Assembly (NCBI GenBank): GCA_016720835.1
Contig: JADKJW010000001.1
Location: 62,001 to 126,000, forward strand
Length of the DNA: 64,000 bases
Reading direction: 5' to 3'
Origin: Ignavibacteria bacterium
GTDB taxonomy: Bacteria; Bacteroidota; Ignavibacteria; SZUA-365
Under the pieces are notes generated by a model that had not been told where the DNA came from, searched no databases, and worked only from the letters and a program-made list of their open reading frames with translations. Of this stretch, positions 53,852 to 61,452 are shown one piece after another (the stretch's first letter is position 1; every line of letters begins with the position of its first letter). Position numbers and translations under genes: made by a program.

Positions 53852-54719
53852 CGGGAACGATGGCCTTGGTTGTGAGGAGTGACAGGCGCTGCACTTTTCC
53901 GCAGACGCAGATCGGGAAGTTCGGCGGACAGACGCAGCTCGCCGCGCCATGCCTGAAGAGCGTCTTGACAATGCGGTCTTCGAGGGAGTGATAGGAGATC
54001 ACCACGATGCGGCCGCCGATGGACAGCGCATCGATCGCGTCCGAGACCAGCTGCCGCAGAACGGCGATTTCGTCGTTCACGGCGATGCGCAGCGCCTGAA
54101 ACACGCGCGCGAGCGTCTTGTTCGCGTGCGGCGGGGGAACGGCCTTGCGGACGACGTCCGCGAGATCCGCCGTCGTCACCAGCGGTTCCTGCTCCCGGCG
54201 CCGCAGAATCGCGTCGGCAATGCGGCGGCTGTGCCGCTCTTCGCCGAATTCGAACAGGATCGTGGCGAGTTCCTCGCGCGACGCCGCGGCGATGAGATCC
54301 GCCGCCGTGCGCGAGGACATGACGTCCATGCGCATGTCGAGCGGACCCGCATGCTGGAAACTGAATCCCCTGTCCGGAGAGTCTATTTGCCGCGACGACA
54401 TACCGAGGTCCAACAGGATGCCCTCCACTGATGCAATCTCGTGACGAAGAAGTATGGAGCGAAGATGGATGGTGTTTTCATGCACGACGGCGAAACGCGG
54501 ATCGTGCAAGAGCTGTGACGATGCGTACGCTATGGCGTCCGCATCCTGGTCGATCCCGATGAGGCGCCCCCCGGCGCCCAGCTTCTGCAGAATGCGGCCG
54601 CTGTGCCCGCCTCCGCCAAGTGTGCCGTCCACATAGACTCCGTCCGGATTCGAGACGAGAATGTCCGTCGCCTGCTCGAGGAGCACGGGTATGTGGTAGC
54701 CTGGCGTGTCATGCGTCAA
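53778..54719 (-). CDS. rsmH: 16S rRNA (cytosine-1402-N4)-methyltransferase
   Basis: 313 residues. It begins YHIPVLLEQATDIL, with the SAM-binding loop VDGTLGGGGHSG, and contains LDLGMSSRQID, the RVFQALRIAVNDE segment and the C-terminal VISYHSLEDRIVK. The zinc-like cysteines CVCPPNFPICVCG are typical. It modifies C1402 in the P-site. Starts by ATGA overlap with mraZ. Confidence 0.97.
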   Translation of the reverse strand: MTHDTPGYHIPVLLEQATDILVSNPDGVYVDGTLGGGGHSGRILQKLGAGGRLIGIDQDADAIAYASSQLLHDPRFAVVHENTIHLRSILLRHEIASVEGILLDLGMSSRQIDSPDRGFSFQHAGPLDMRMDVMSSRTAADLIAAASREELATILFEFGEERHSRRIADAILRRREQEPLVTTADLADVVRKAVPPPHANKTLARVFQALRIAVNDEIAVLRQLVSDAIDALSIGGRIVVISYHSLEDRIVKTLFRHGAASCVCPPNFPICVCGKVQRLSLLTTKAIVPDENEIRRNPRARSARLRAGAKLHA

Positions 54720-55177
54720 GATGGCGAGCCTCCGAGGACCGACGCGGAGACTTCGTCGAACGACCGGTTGTTTTCCGGCTGATTCTTGTAGCGAATGTAT
54801 TCTTCGGGATCCCAGATTTCGATTTTATTGAAGCTGCCGGAGACGCGGATCAAACCCCTGAGGGGCAGTCCCGCATAGCGGATATGCGGGGACGAAATCA
54901 TCACGCGGAACTGATTGTCCCAGCTCACTTCGTCGATGCCTTCCGTCAGCAGACGCAGGAACAGCCGGTGTTCGGGCCGGTGTTCGTTCAGCTTTTCGTA
55001 CTCGTTCTCCTTTTTCTCCCACTCGTCAAGCGGGTGGAGATACAAGCATTTTTCATGGCCAGTCGTTATTATGAACGTGTCCATTGTCGGGGGCATGTTT
55101 TGACGGAGCTTCTTCGGAAAAACGAAGCGCCCCTTGTCGTCGAGCGTACACTCGTATGTGCCTCTGAATCGTGCCAT
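54716..55177 (-). CDS. mraZ: Transcriptional regulator MraZ
   Basis: 153 residues with two SpoVT-AbrB-type halves, starting FRGTYECTLDDKGRFVFPKKLR. The second half has VMISSPHIRYAGLPLRGLIRV. MraZ forms ring-shaped oligomers and binds repeats in front of its own gene to control the dcw cluster. A matching six-repeat operator lies just upstream (see next entry). Confidence 0.96.
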   Translation of the reverse strand: MARFRGTYECTLDDKGRFVFPKKLRQNMPPTMDTFIITTGHEKCLYLHPLDEWEKKENEYEKLNEHRPEHRLFLRLLTEGIDEVSWDNQFRVMISSPHIRYAGLPLRGLIRVSGSFNKIEIWDPEEYIRYKNQPENNRSFDEVSASVLGGSPS

Positions 55178-55202
55178 GGACAGGTTTGAATTACTACGCT
55201 AC

Positions 55203-55256
55203 TCCAGCATGAGCCAACTGCTACCACTCTCTACCACTACGACCCACTTTGACCCA
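55203..55256 (-). promoter_or_regulatory. MraZ operator: six TGG-type repeats with 10-bp spacing
   Basis: On the minus strand TGGG, TGGG, TGGT, TGGT, TGGC and TGGA begin at 55256, 55246, 55236, 55226, 55216 and 55206, exactly one per ten bases (TGGGTCAAAG, TGGGTCGTAG, TGGTAGAGAG ...). Known MraZ sites are three or four TGGG repeats at 10-bp pitch. The first two copies are perfect and the rest partly decayed. The run ends about 25 bases before the mraZ start. Confidence 0.85.
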
Positions 55257-55258
55257 AA

Positions 55259-55284
55259 ATCATACTTTGAGCGGTCAGAGTCAA
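55259..55284 (-). promoter_or_regulatory. Candidate mraZ promoter
   Basis: TTGACT (55284-55279) and TATGAT (55264-55259), just upstream of the operator, are only 14 bases apart, short for sigma-70. Followed by TTTGGG, the -10 side also loosely resembles the Bacteroidota TAnnTTTG element. The MraZ repeats would then lie at and after the start site, as expected for repression. The gap 55178-55526 (349 bases) holds this, the operator and a terminator, and no gene. Confidence 0.4.
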
Positions 55285-55323
55285 GCCCGCTGAATATTTT
55301 TCGAAAATTATTTTCCTGAAAAG

Positions 55324-55373
55324 AAAAAAATGGCGAAACCTGTTCATTTTCAACAGGTTCCAGCCATTTTTTT
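55324..55373 (-). terminator. Strong Rho-independent terminator upstream of mraZ
   Basis: An 11-bp outer stem (AAAAAAATGGC / GCCATTTTTTT) encloses an 8-bp inner stem (AACCTGTT / AACAGGTT). Read on the minus strand it ends the secD-to-DUF1611 operon about 150 bases past its last stop. The T run is present on both strands, so it could work both ways. Confidence 0.9.
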
Positions 55374-55526
55374 ACCGGTCTTTTTCCCCGGCATTTTCGA
55401 TGTGGCGAGGAAATAGCGTTCCCGCGTTCCGAACGGATCCGGTCCGATAAATTACCATTCCCCGCCACACCACCCCGCCGGCATGGGCGCGGGAGGGCAG
55501 CGGGTATTCAGGTCAGCGTTGTATCC

Positions 55527-56633
55527 CTAGAACGTCCTGTCCCTGATCTCGCTCGCGGATTGCGGCAGTTCGACGCGGCGGTACGTCTCGAAGTGTTTCA
55601 TCAGCGCATCGACCAGCGGCGAGGCGGACTCGCGAAGCGGATCCACGGCGATCAACCCGGTCTCCTTCAACATGCTCGCCTCGGTGAGACGCAATTCCTC
55701 GCGATTCAAATCCATCGAGTTCAATCCGATGCCGGTCACGACGCTCGGCTTGAACACCCCGATCATCGCCTCGTGCAGTTCGATGGAGCGTTTGAGCGTG
55801 GGAAGCGGGAGACCGTACCCGTCTTCGCTGCGCGACGGTTGATGGCACAGCACCATCGCATCCGGCATCGTGCCGTGCAGCAACCCAAGCGCGATGGCCG
55901 CGTTGCCGCAGTTGGTAATCGCGCTCTGCCCTTCCACGATCACGTATTCGAAACCCTCGTTCACCGCGCGATCAACTTCGAACTCGATCGCGCCTTCAAG
56001 AAAGTCGCTGGTCACGGCCTCGATCGCGATGCCGCGGCCCCCGATGAGAATGCCGGTCGGCCCCGTGCCCACGAACGCGGCCTTCATCCCGCGCTTCAGC
56101 ATTTCACGATGCATCATGAGCGCGGTGGTCATCTTGCCGGTGTTCGAATCGGTGCCCACGGTCAGGATGGTGTTCACATTGCGGCGCCGCCAACTGCCCT
56201 GCGCGCGGATCTGATGACTGGCGGTGACGGCGCGCAGGTCGTGGATCTGCACCCCGGCCTGCCGCGCGAGATACAGCAATTCCGCGTCAAGCCCGAGGTT
56301 CTGCTTCAAACCGCTGGCGATGTGCAGCCCGGCGCCGATCGCTTCCCGGATGACGGCCTTCCAGCTCTCCGGCAACTGCCCTCCGAGCGGCGTGATGCCG
56401 ATCAGGAGAGAATCCGGCGCGAACGCGAGCGCCTCCTCGAGCGAATGCACGATGGGGGTGTCGCCGCCGAAACCGATGATCTCCTGGGCGGTCTTCCGCT
56501 CCTTCGTGCTGTCGATCACCGCGACCACCCGGTCGGGAATGTACAGCAGCGCGGCGATCACCATGCGCATCCCGATGGAACTCAGCCGGCCCTCGGCAAG
56601 GAGGACCATGCGCTCCGTCTGCTGGCGCAGCAT
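55527..56633 (-). CDS. DUF1611 family protein (DgcN-like)
   Basis: 368 residues. N-terminal Rossmann-like half (DRVVAVIDST, IVHSLEEAL), C-terminal P-loop half with TVGTDSNTGKMTT and VEGQSAITNCGNA. Characterised DUF1611 members (DgcN) are D-glutamate N-acetyltransferases that usually sit beside a dipeptide epimerase. Here no epimerase is adjacent; instead the gene overlaps purA by one base (TGATG). The function here is therefore open. Confidence 0.85.
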   Translation of the reverse strand: MLRQQTERMVLLAEGRLSSIGMRMVIAALLYIPDRVVAVIDSTKERKTAQEIIGFGGDTPIVHSLEEALAFAPDSLLIGITPLGGQLPESWKAVIREAIGAGLHIASGLKQNLGLDAELLYLARQAGVQIHDLRAVTASHQIRAQGSWRRRNVNTILTVGTDSNTGKMTTALMMHREMLKRGMKAAFVGTGPTGILIGGRGIAIEAVTSDFLEGAIEFEVDRAVNEGFEYVIVEGQSAITNCGNAAIALGLLHGTMPDAMVLCHQPSRSEDGYGLPLPTLKRSIELHEAMIGVFKPSVVTGIGLNSMDLNREELRLTEASMLKETGLIAVDPLRESASPLVDALMKHFETYRRVELPQSASEIRDRTF

Positions 56634-57919
56634 CACCACGCCGCGTCTTCCTCGAGGAAGAGCGTCTGCCGGCGATTCGGTCCCACCGAAATGCAGCGCA
56701 TGGGCACACCGACGATCTCGCTCAATCGCGCAATGTACGCGAGCGCGTTCGCGGGCAGGTCCGCGGGAGAGGTCGCCCGTGTGATGTCGTCCTTCCACCC
56801 GGGCAGCGTCTCGTACACCGGCGTGACGGCGTCGAGCGTGCGGACGTCGAGCGGAAAATGCTTCACCGCGCGTCCGTCGCGCTCGTAGGCGACGCACACC
56901 TTGATCTCGTCGAGGCCGCCGAGCACGTCGAGCTTCATCATCGCGCACGAACTGATCCCGTTGATCATGATGGAGTACCGCATCGCCACCGCGTCGAACC
57001 AGCCGCAGCGTCGCGGCCGCCCCGTCGTCGATCCGAATTCGTGACCGGTGCTCCGGAGGTAGGCGCCCGCGTCGTCGTCCAGTTCGGTGGGAAACGGACC
57101 GAGACCGACGCGCGTGGTGTAGGCCTTCATCACGCCCAGCACCGAATCGATCGCCGTCGGCGGAATGCCGAGACCGATCGTCGCTCCGCCGCTGACGGGA
57201 CTCGACGACGTGACGAAGGGATACGTGCCGTGATCGATGTCGAGCAGGGCTCCCTGCGCGCCTTCGCACAGGATGTTCTTCCCGTCGCGAATCGCGTTGT
57301 TCAGGTAGTACGACGTATCGGTGATATACTCGTCGATCAACGCGTCGAAGGTCTGGTACGTTTCGATGATCGATTCGACGTCCAGTTCGTCGTGATCGTA
57401 GACTTTCCGGATGATCTGGTTCTTGTCGGCGATGTTCCTGCGCAGCGTGGCCTCGAGTCCCGCGTGGTCGAGCAGATCGACGATGCGGATCCCCACGCGC
57501 GCCGCCTTGTCGTAGTACGCGGGGCCGATGCCGCGTCCCGTGGTCCCGATGGCGGTGGTACCGAGTTCGAAGAGCGAATCGAGCAGCTTGTGATACGGCA
57601 TGATCAGGTGCGCGTTGTGGCTGATTTTCAGCCGGCCCTTCAGCGAGATGCCCTGGCTTTCGAGGAGACGGATCTCGTCGAGCAGCGCGACCGGATCAAT
57701 CACCACACCGTTGCCGATGACGCAGGTCACCCGCTCGTGAAAGATCCCCGAGGGAATCAGATGGAGGACGTGCTTCTTGTCGCCGATCTCCACGGTATGG
57801 CCGGCGTTCGCGCCGCCCTGATAGCGCGCGACGATATCCACGCGCTCGCTGAGGTAATCGACGATCTTGCCCTTCCCCTCATCGCCCCACTGGGCGCCGA
57901 CAATCACACGCACTGCCAT
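56633..57919 (-). CDS. purA: Adenylosuccinate synthetase
   Basis: 428 residues from the ATG at 57919 (MAVRVIVGAQWGDEGKGK, the usual start). IMP-binding TTGRGIGPAYYDK, GAQGALLDIDHGTYPFVTSS and TTGRPRRCGWFDAVAMRYS are all present. It makes adenylosuccinate from IMP and aspartate using GTP. Confidence 0.97.
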   Translation of the reverse strand: MAVRVIVGAQWGDEGKGKIVDYLSERVDIVARYQGGANAGHTVEIGDKKHVLHLIPSGIFHERVTCVIGNGVVIDPVALLDEIRLLESQGISLKGRLKISHNAHLIMPYHKLLDSLFELGTTAIGTTGRGIGPAYYDKAARVGIRIVDLLDHAGLEATLRRNIADKNQIIRKVYDHDELDVESIIETYQTFDALIDEYITDTSYYLNNAIRDGKNILCEGAQGALLDIDHGTYPFVTSSSPVSGGATIGLGIPPTAIDSVLGVMKAYTTRVGLGPFPTELDDDAGAYLRSTGHEFGSTTGRPRRCGWFDAVAMRYSIMINGISSCAMMKLDVLGGLDEIKVCVAYERDGRAVKHFPLDVRTLDAVTPVYETLPGWKDDITRATSPADLPANALAYIARLSEIVGVPMRCISVGPNRRQTLFLEEDAAW

Positions 57920-57999
57920 TTCAGACGCACTCCTGCGCATTCCGCCGCCGCCCGCGCCGCGTGGCCGGGTGCCGGGGGTGCGCTCTCAGGTTGATGATT

Positions 58000-58338
58000 T
58001 CAGACGAAACTCGCGACCGCTTCATCCACCGTCGGCAGCGTCCGGAACATACCCTGCAGCTTCGCGATCGCGAGCACGGTCCGGATATTTTCGTTGACTC
58101 CCGACAGGCGCAATTCGCCGCCGGCATGCTTCAGCGAAGTATAGCTGCTGATCAGCATGCCGAGCCCTGAACTGTTCATGAGGCTGACCCCGGCGAGATC
58201 GAGGACGGCATTTTTCGTGCCCGCGTCGATCAGCCTGTGCAGCTCGTTGTTCAGGGCGGCGGCTTCCGGGCCTCCGAGGATCGCTCCCGCGAGCGTGATG
58301 ATGGCGACGCCTTCCTTCTCTGTCGACGTGAAGTTCAT
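58000..58338 (-). CDS. STAS-domain anti-sigma-factor antagonist
   Basis: 112 residues, a single STAS domain. The phosphorylation loop is VSLMNSSGLGMLIS, with a serine at the SpoIIAA site. Such proteins are usually switched by an HPK-like kinase (RsbW type) and a PP2C phosphatase, but neither is nearby. It lies 13 bases past secF in an apparent secD-secF-STAS-purA operon. Confidence 0.9.
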   Translation of the reverse strand: MNFTSTEKEGVAIITLAGAILGGPEAAALNNELHRLIDAGTKNAVLDLAGVSLMNSSGLGMLISSYTSLKHAGGELRLSGVNENIRTVLAIAKLQGMFRTLPTVDEAVASFV

Positions 58339-58351
58339 GGCCGAGCCTCCG

Positions 58352-59269
58352 TCAGAACGTGACCTTTGCCTTCTTGTACCTGACCCAGTCCAGCGTCATG
58401 GCGCTCGCCACGAACACGGATGAATATGTGCCGACGACGATACCGATCGTCATGACGAAGGCGAAACCGCGCGTCGGCTCTCCACCGAACATCAGCAACG
58501 CCACCATCGTGATCATGGTCGTGAACGAGGTCAGAATCGTGCGGCTCATCGTGCGGTTCACGCTCTTGTTGATGGTCGCCTCGAAATCTTCCGTCTTGTA
58601 CAGTTTCAGATTTTCGCGGACGCGGTCGAACACGATCACGGTGTCGTTGATGGAGTACCCGATGAGCGTGAGGAAGGCCGCCACCATCGCCTGGTCGAAC
58701 TCGAGATTCAGACCCGGGATCAAACCGTATGCAAGCGTCACGATTCCGAGCGTCAACAGCACGTCGTGAAACAGTGCCACGACGGCGCCGATGCCGAAGA
58801 CGAATTTGAAACGGAAGGCGATATACAACAGGATGCCGATGAGCGCCGCAAAAATCGCGAACACCGCGTCCTGGCGCATCTCGGCGCCGATCTTGGCCTC
58901 CACGCGGTTTTCCTGGAGCAGAATGATACCCGTCGGAAAGGACTTCGCGAGGGCAGCCTTCACGTCGTTGGAAATCTGCTGCCCAACGCCCTTGCGCTCC
59001 GTGCGGATGATGTAGTCCGTCTCGCTTCCGTACGATTTGATCTCCATCGAGCCGAGGTTCGCGCTCGCCAGGATCTGACGCAGTTCACCGATCTCCACCA
59101 CGCGCGGGAATCGGAACACGAGTTCCGTCCCCCCCTTGAAATCGAGGCCGAAGGCGACGCCCTTGATCATGATCGACACGAAGCCGATCAGGATGATGGC
59201 TCCGGAGACGAGGTAGAAGAGCTTCCTCTTCCCCATGAAATCGAGGTCTAGATTATGAAAAATTCTCAT
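58352..59269 (-). CDS. secF: Protein translocase subunit SecF
   Basis: 305 residues, six membrane helices. FGLDFKGGTELVFRF at the periplasmic side, ALFHDVLLTLG, and the signature GYSINDTVIVFDRVREN mark SecF. It pairs with SecD to pull exported proteins through SecYEG with the proton gradient. Confidence 0.97.
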   Translation of the reverse strand: MRIFHNLDLDFMGKRKLFYLVSGAIILIGFVSIMIKGVAFGLDFKGGTELVFRFPRVVEIGELRQILASANLGSMEIKSYGSETDYIIRTERKGVGQQISNDVKAALAKSFPTGIILLQENRVEAKIGAEMRQDAVFAIFAALIGILLYIAFRFKFVFGIGAVVALFHDVLLTLGIVTLAYGLIPGLNLEFDQAMVAAFLTLIGYSINDTVIVFDRVRENLKLYKTEDFEATINKSVNRTMSRTILTSFTTMITMVALLMFGGEPTRGFAFVMTIGIVVGTYSSVFVASAMTLDWVRYKKAKVTF

Positions 59270-59320
59270 TGCGGATTATCGCTCCTGGCGGATTGGCAGT
59301 TCTCTTTTCGTACCCGGGAA

Positions 59321-61216
59321 TCACCCGAACGTGACAAGCTTGGGATTGCGGTCGAGCGTCGCTTCGATCATCACGCGCGACATGACGATGGCGGTGAACA
59401 TCGAGCAGAGGATACCGATGAGCAGCGTCAGCGCGAAGCCCTGCACCGGTCCGGAACCGAGTTGATACAGGATGATACAGGTGATGACCGTCGTGATGTT
59501 CGAATCGATGATGGCCGGCATCGCGCGGGAATACCCCGCGTCGATTGCCGCGCGCAGCGTTTTGCCCACCGTGGACTCCTCGCGGATGCGCTCGTTGATC
59601 AGCACGTTCGCGTCCACCGCCATACCGACCGTGAGCAGCATGCCTGCAATCCCCGGCAATGTCAGTGTTGCGTGGAACGCGGCGAGAATGCCGAGGATGA
59701 ACACCACGTTGAAGATGACCGCGAGATCGGATGTGAAGCCGGCGTACTTGTAATAAAACAGCATGAAGATGATCACCAGACCGACGCCGATCAGGAAGGA
59801 ATTCATGCCCTTCCGGATGGAGTCCTCGCCGAGGGACGGTCCCACGGTGCGCTCTTCGATGATCTCCACGGGCGCCGGAAGCGCTCCGGCCTTCAGCACG
59901 ATCTCGAGGAGGCGCGCTTCTTCGATGCTCTCCATGCCCTCGATCATCGAGTTGCCGCCGATGATTTTCTGCTTCACGTTCGGCGCGGAAAACACGGCCT
60001 TGTCGAGCGCGATGGCGATCTGCTTGTTGACGTTTTCGCCGGTGATGCGCGCCCACTGGCGGCTGCCTTCGGTGTTCATTTCCATCGTCACGATGGCGCC
60101 GCCGAAGCCTTCCTGATTCATCTGCGCGCGGGCGTTCGTGATCACTTCGCCGGTCATTTCCGCTTCGGCCTTCAGACCGTACAGTTCATAGAAATCCTGC
60201 GGGGCGCCGCCTTCCTGCGTCTGCATCTGCCGCGGCTTGGCGGCCCATGCGAATTCCATGTCCTCCGGAATGAGACGCTTCACGTCGGGACGGGCGAGGA
60301 TGTTGTTGATGCGCTCCTTCTGCGAGGGATCGGCGTAGAAGATTTCGCCTCCGGACTGCAGCGGCAGACTGACGAGCAGCGCGCGGAAAGGCTTCTGCGC
60401 CTGCTGACGCGCCAGCGCGGTGTCCATCGGGGCTTTCGGGGCCTTCGCGGCGGAGTCGATCGCGGCGATACCAGCAGCGGTGGTGTCCGTCGCCTTCGCG
60501 GTGTCGAGAATCGCCTCGACGTTCTGACCGGCGAGCAGCCTGTCCAGATTGTCGATCGTCCGTACGACCACCTTGGGATCGGTGAGCAGTTTGAATTCGA
60601 GCTGCGCGGTCTCCTGGATGAGCTGGCGCACTTCCTTCTCGTTGCTGACGCCCGGCAGCTCCACGATGATGCGGCGGCTGCCGGATCGCGTGATGGACAC
60701 TTCGGACACGCCGTATTTGTCAATGCGGTTGCGGATGATCTGCTGGGCGCGTGTCACGGCCTTCTCGGACTCATCCTTCAGCATCGCGTAAATGTCGTCG
60801 TTCGAGTTGCGGATGTCGCCGTAGTACTGGCTGAGTCGGATGTTGCGCTGGTCGAACTTCCGCTTGACGATGTCGAGAATCGGCTCGTCGGTCTTCGCCG
60901 CTTCCGCTTTCGTCTCCGTGAGGATCTGCGTGAGCGTCTCGTCCCGGTTCTTCGCCATCTTCTCGAGCAGCTCGCTGATGTTGACTTCCAGCGTCACATA
61001 CATGCCGCCCTGAAGATCGAGTCCGAGCTTGAGCCGCTTGGCGCGCGCTTCCCGAATGGACGCTTCGTTCGCGTCAAAATATTTGGTGCTGTCGGCCCCG
61101 GTGAGGCCGTTGATTTCTTTCTGATGCTGCATGTCGCTCCAGGTCGGCCAGAGGAACCACCCGGAGAGAACGATGAACAGAAAAATAAAGAAGAGGCGAA
61201 ATCCGTATTTCTTCAC
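59321..61216 (-). CDS. secD: Protein translocase subunit SecD
   Basis: 631 residues. GLDLQGGMYVTLEV after the first helix, a large periplasmic P1 region, then LPAPVEIIEERTVGPSLGEDSI and the last five helices with GMAVDANVLINERIREE. An Ala/Lys-rich insert (about 285-320) lengthens P1. It begins the operon behind a good promoter. Confidence 0.97.
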   Translation of the reverse strand: MKKYGFRLFFIFLFIVLSGWFLWPTWSDMQHQKEINGLTGADSTKYFDANEASIREARAKRLKLGLDLQGGMYVTLEVNISELLEKMAKNRDETLTQILTETKAEAAKTDEPILDIVKRKFDQRNIRLSQYYGDIRNSNDDIYAMLKDESEKAVTRAQQIIRNRIDKYGVSEVSITRSGSRRIIVELPGVSNEKEVRQLIQETAQLEFKLLTDPKVVVRTIDNLDRLLAGQNVEAILDTAKATDTTAAGIAAIDSAAKAPKAPMDTALARQQAQKPFRALLVSLPLQSGGEIFYADPSQKERINNILARPDVKRLIPEDMEFAWAAKPRQMQTQEGGAPQDFYELYGLKAEAEMTGEVITNARAQMNQEGFGGAIVTMEMNTEGSRQWARITGENVNKQIAIALDKAVFSAPNVKQKIIGGNSMIEGMESIEEARLLEIVLKAGALPAPVEIIEERTVGPSLGEDSIRKGMNSFLIGVGLVIIFMLFYYKYAGFTSDLAVIFNVVFILGILAAFHATLTLPGIAGMLLTVGMAVDANVLINERIREESTVGKTLRAAIDAGYSRAMPAIIDSNITTVITCIILYQLGSGPVQGFALTLLIGILCSMFTAIVMSRVMIEATLDRNPKLVTFG

Positions 61217-61290
61217 GGCCTGCTAGACCTCCAAGACTGGGGAAAAGTTCTCGAATGAGCACAATTCATGTTCAATTTTGCTCAGGAAGA

Positions 61291-61321
61291 CAAATATAGA
61301 GAGGGGTGGGTATAAAGTCAA
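61291..61321 (-). promoter_or_regulatory. secD operon promoter
   Basis: TTGACT (61321-61316) and TATATT (61298-61293) are 17 bases apart, and TATATTTG fits the Bacteroidota -7 consensus TAnnTTTG exactly. It lies about 75 bases before secD. No gene is seen in the rest of the gap 61217-61452. Confidence 0.75.
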
Positions 61322-61452
61322 ACGCGACGGCGGCTGATTTCTCTCTCCATCGGCGAAATGCCTCTCATCGGGCCAGTATCGTCAAAAATGCGTCTGGCTC
61401 TGATATCCGCGATGCGTCGCTCACTGTGCGCTTGACCGGTTTTTGTGGCGGA

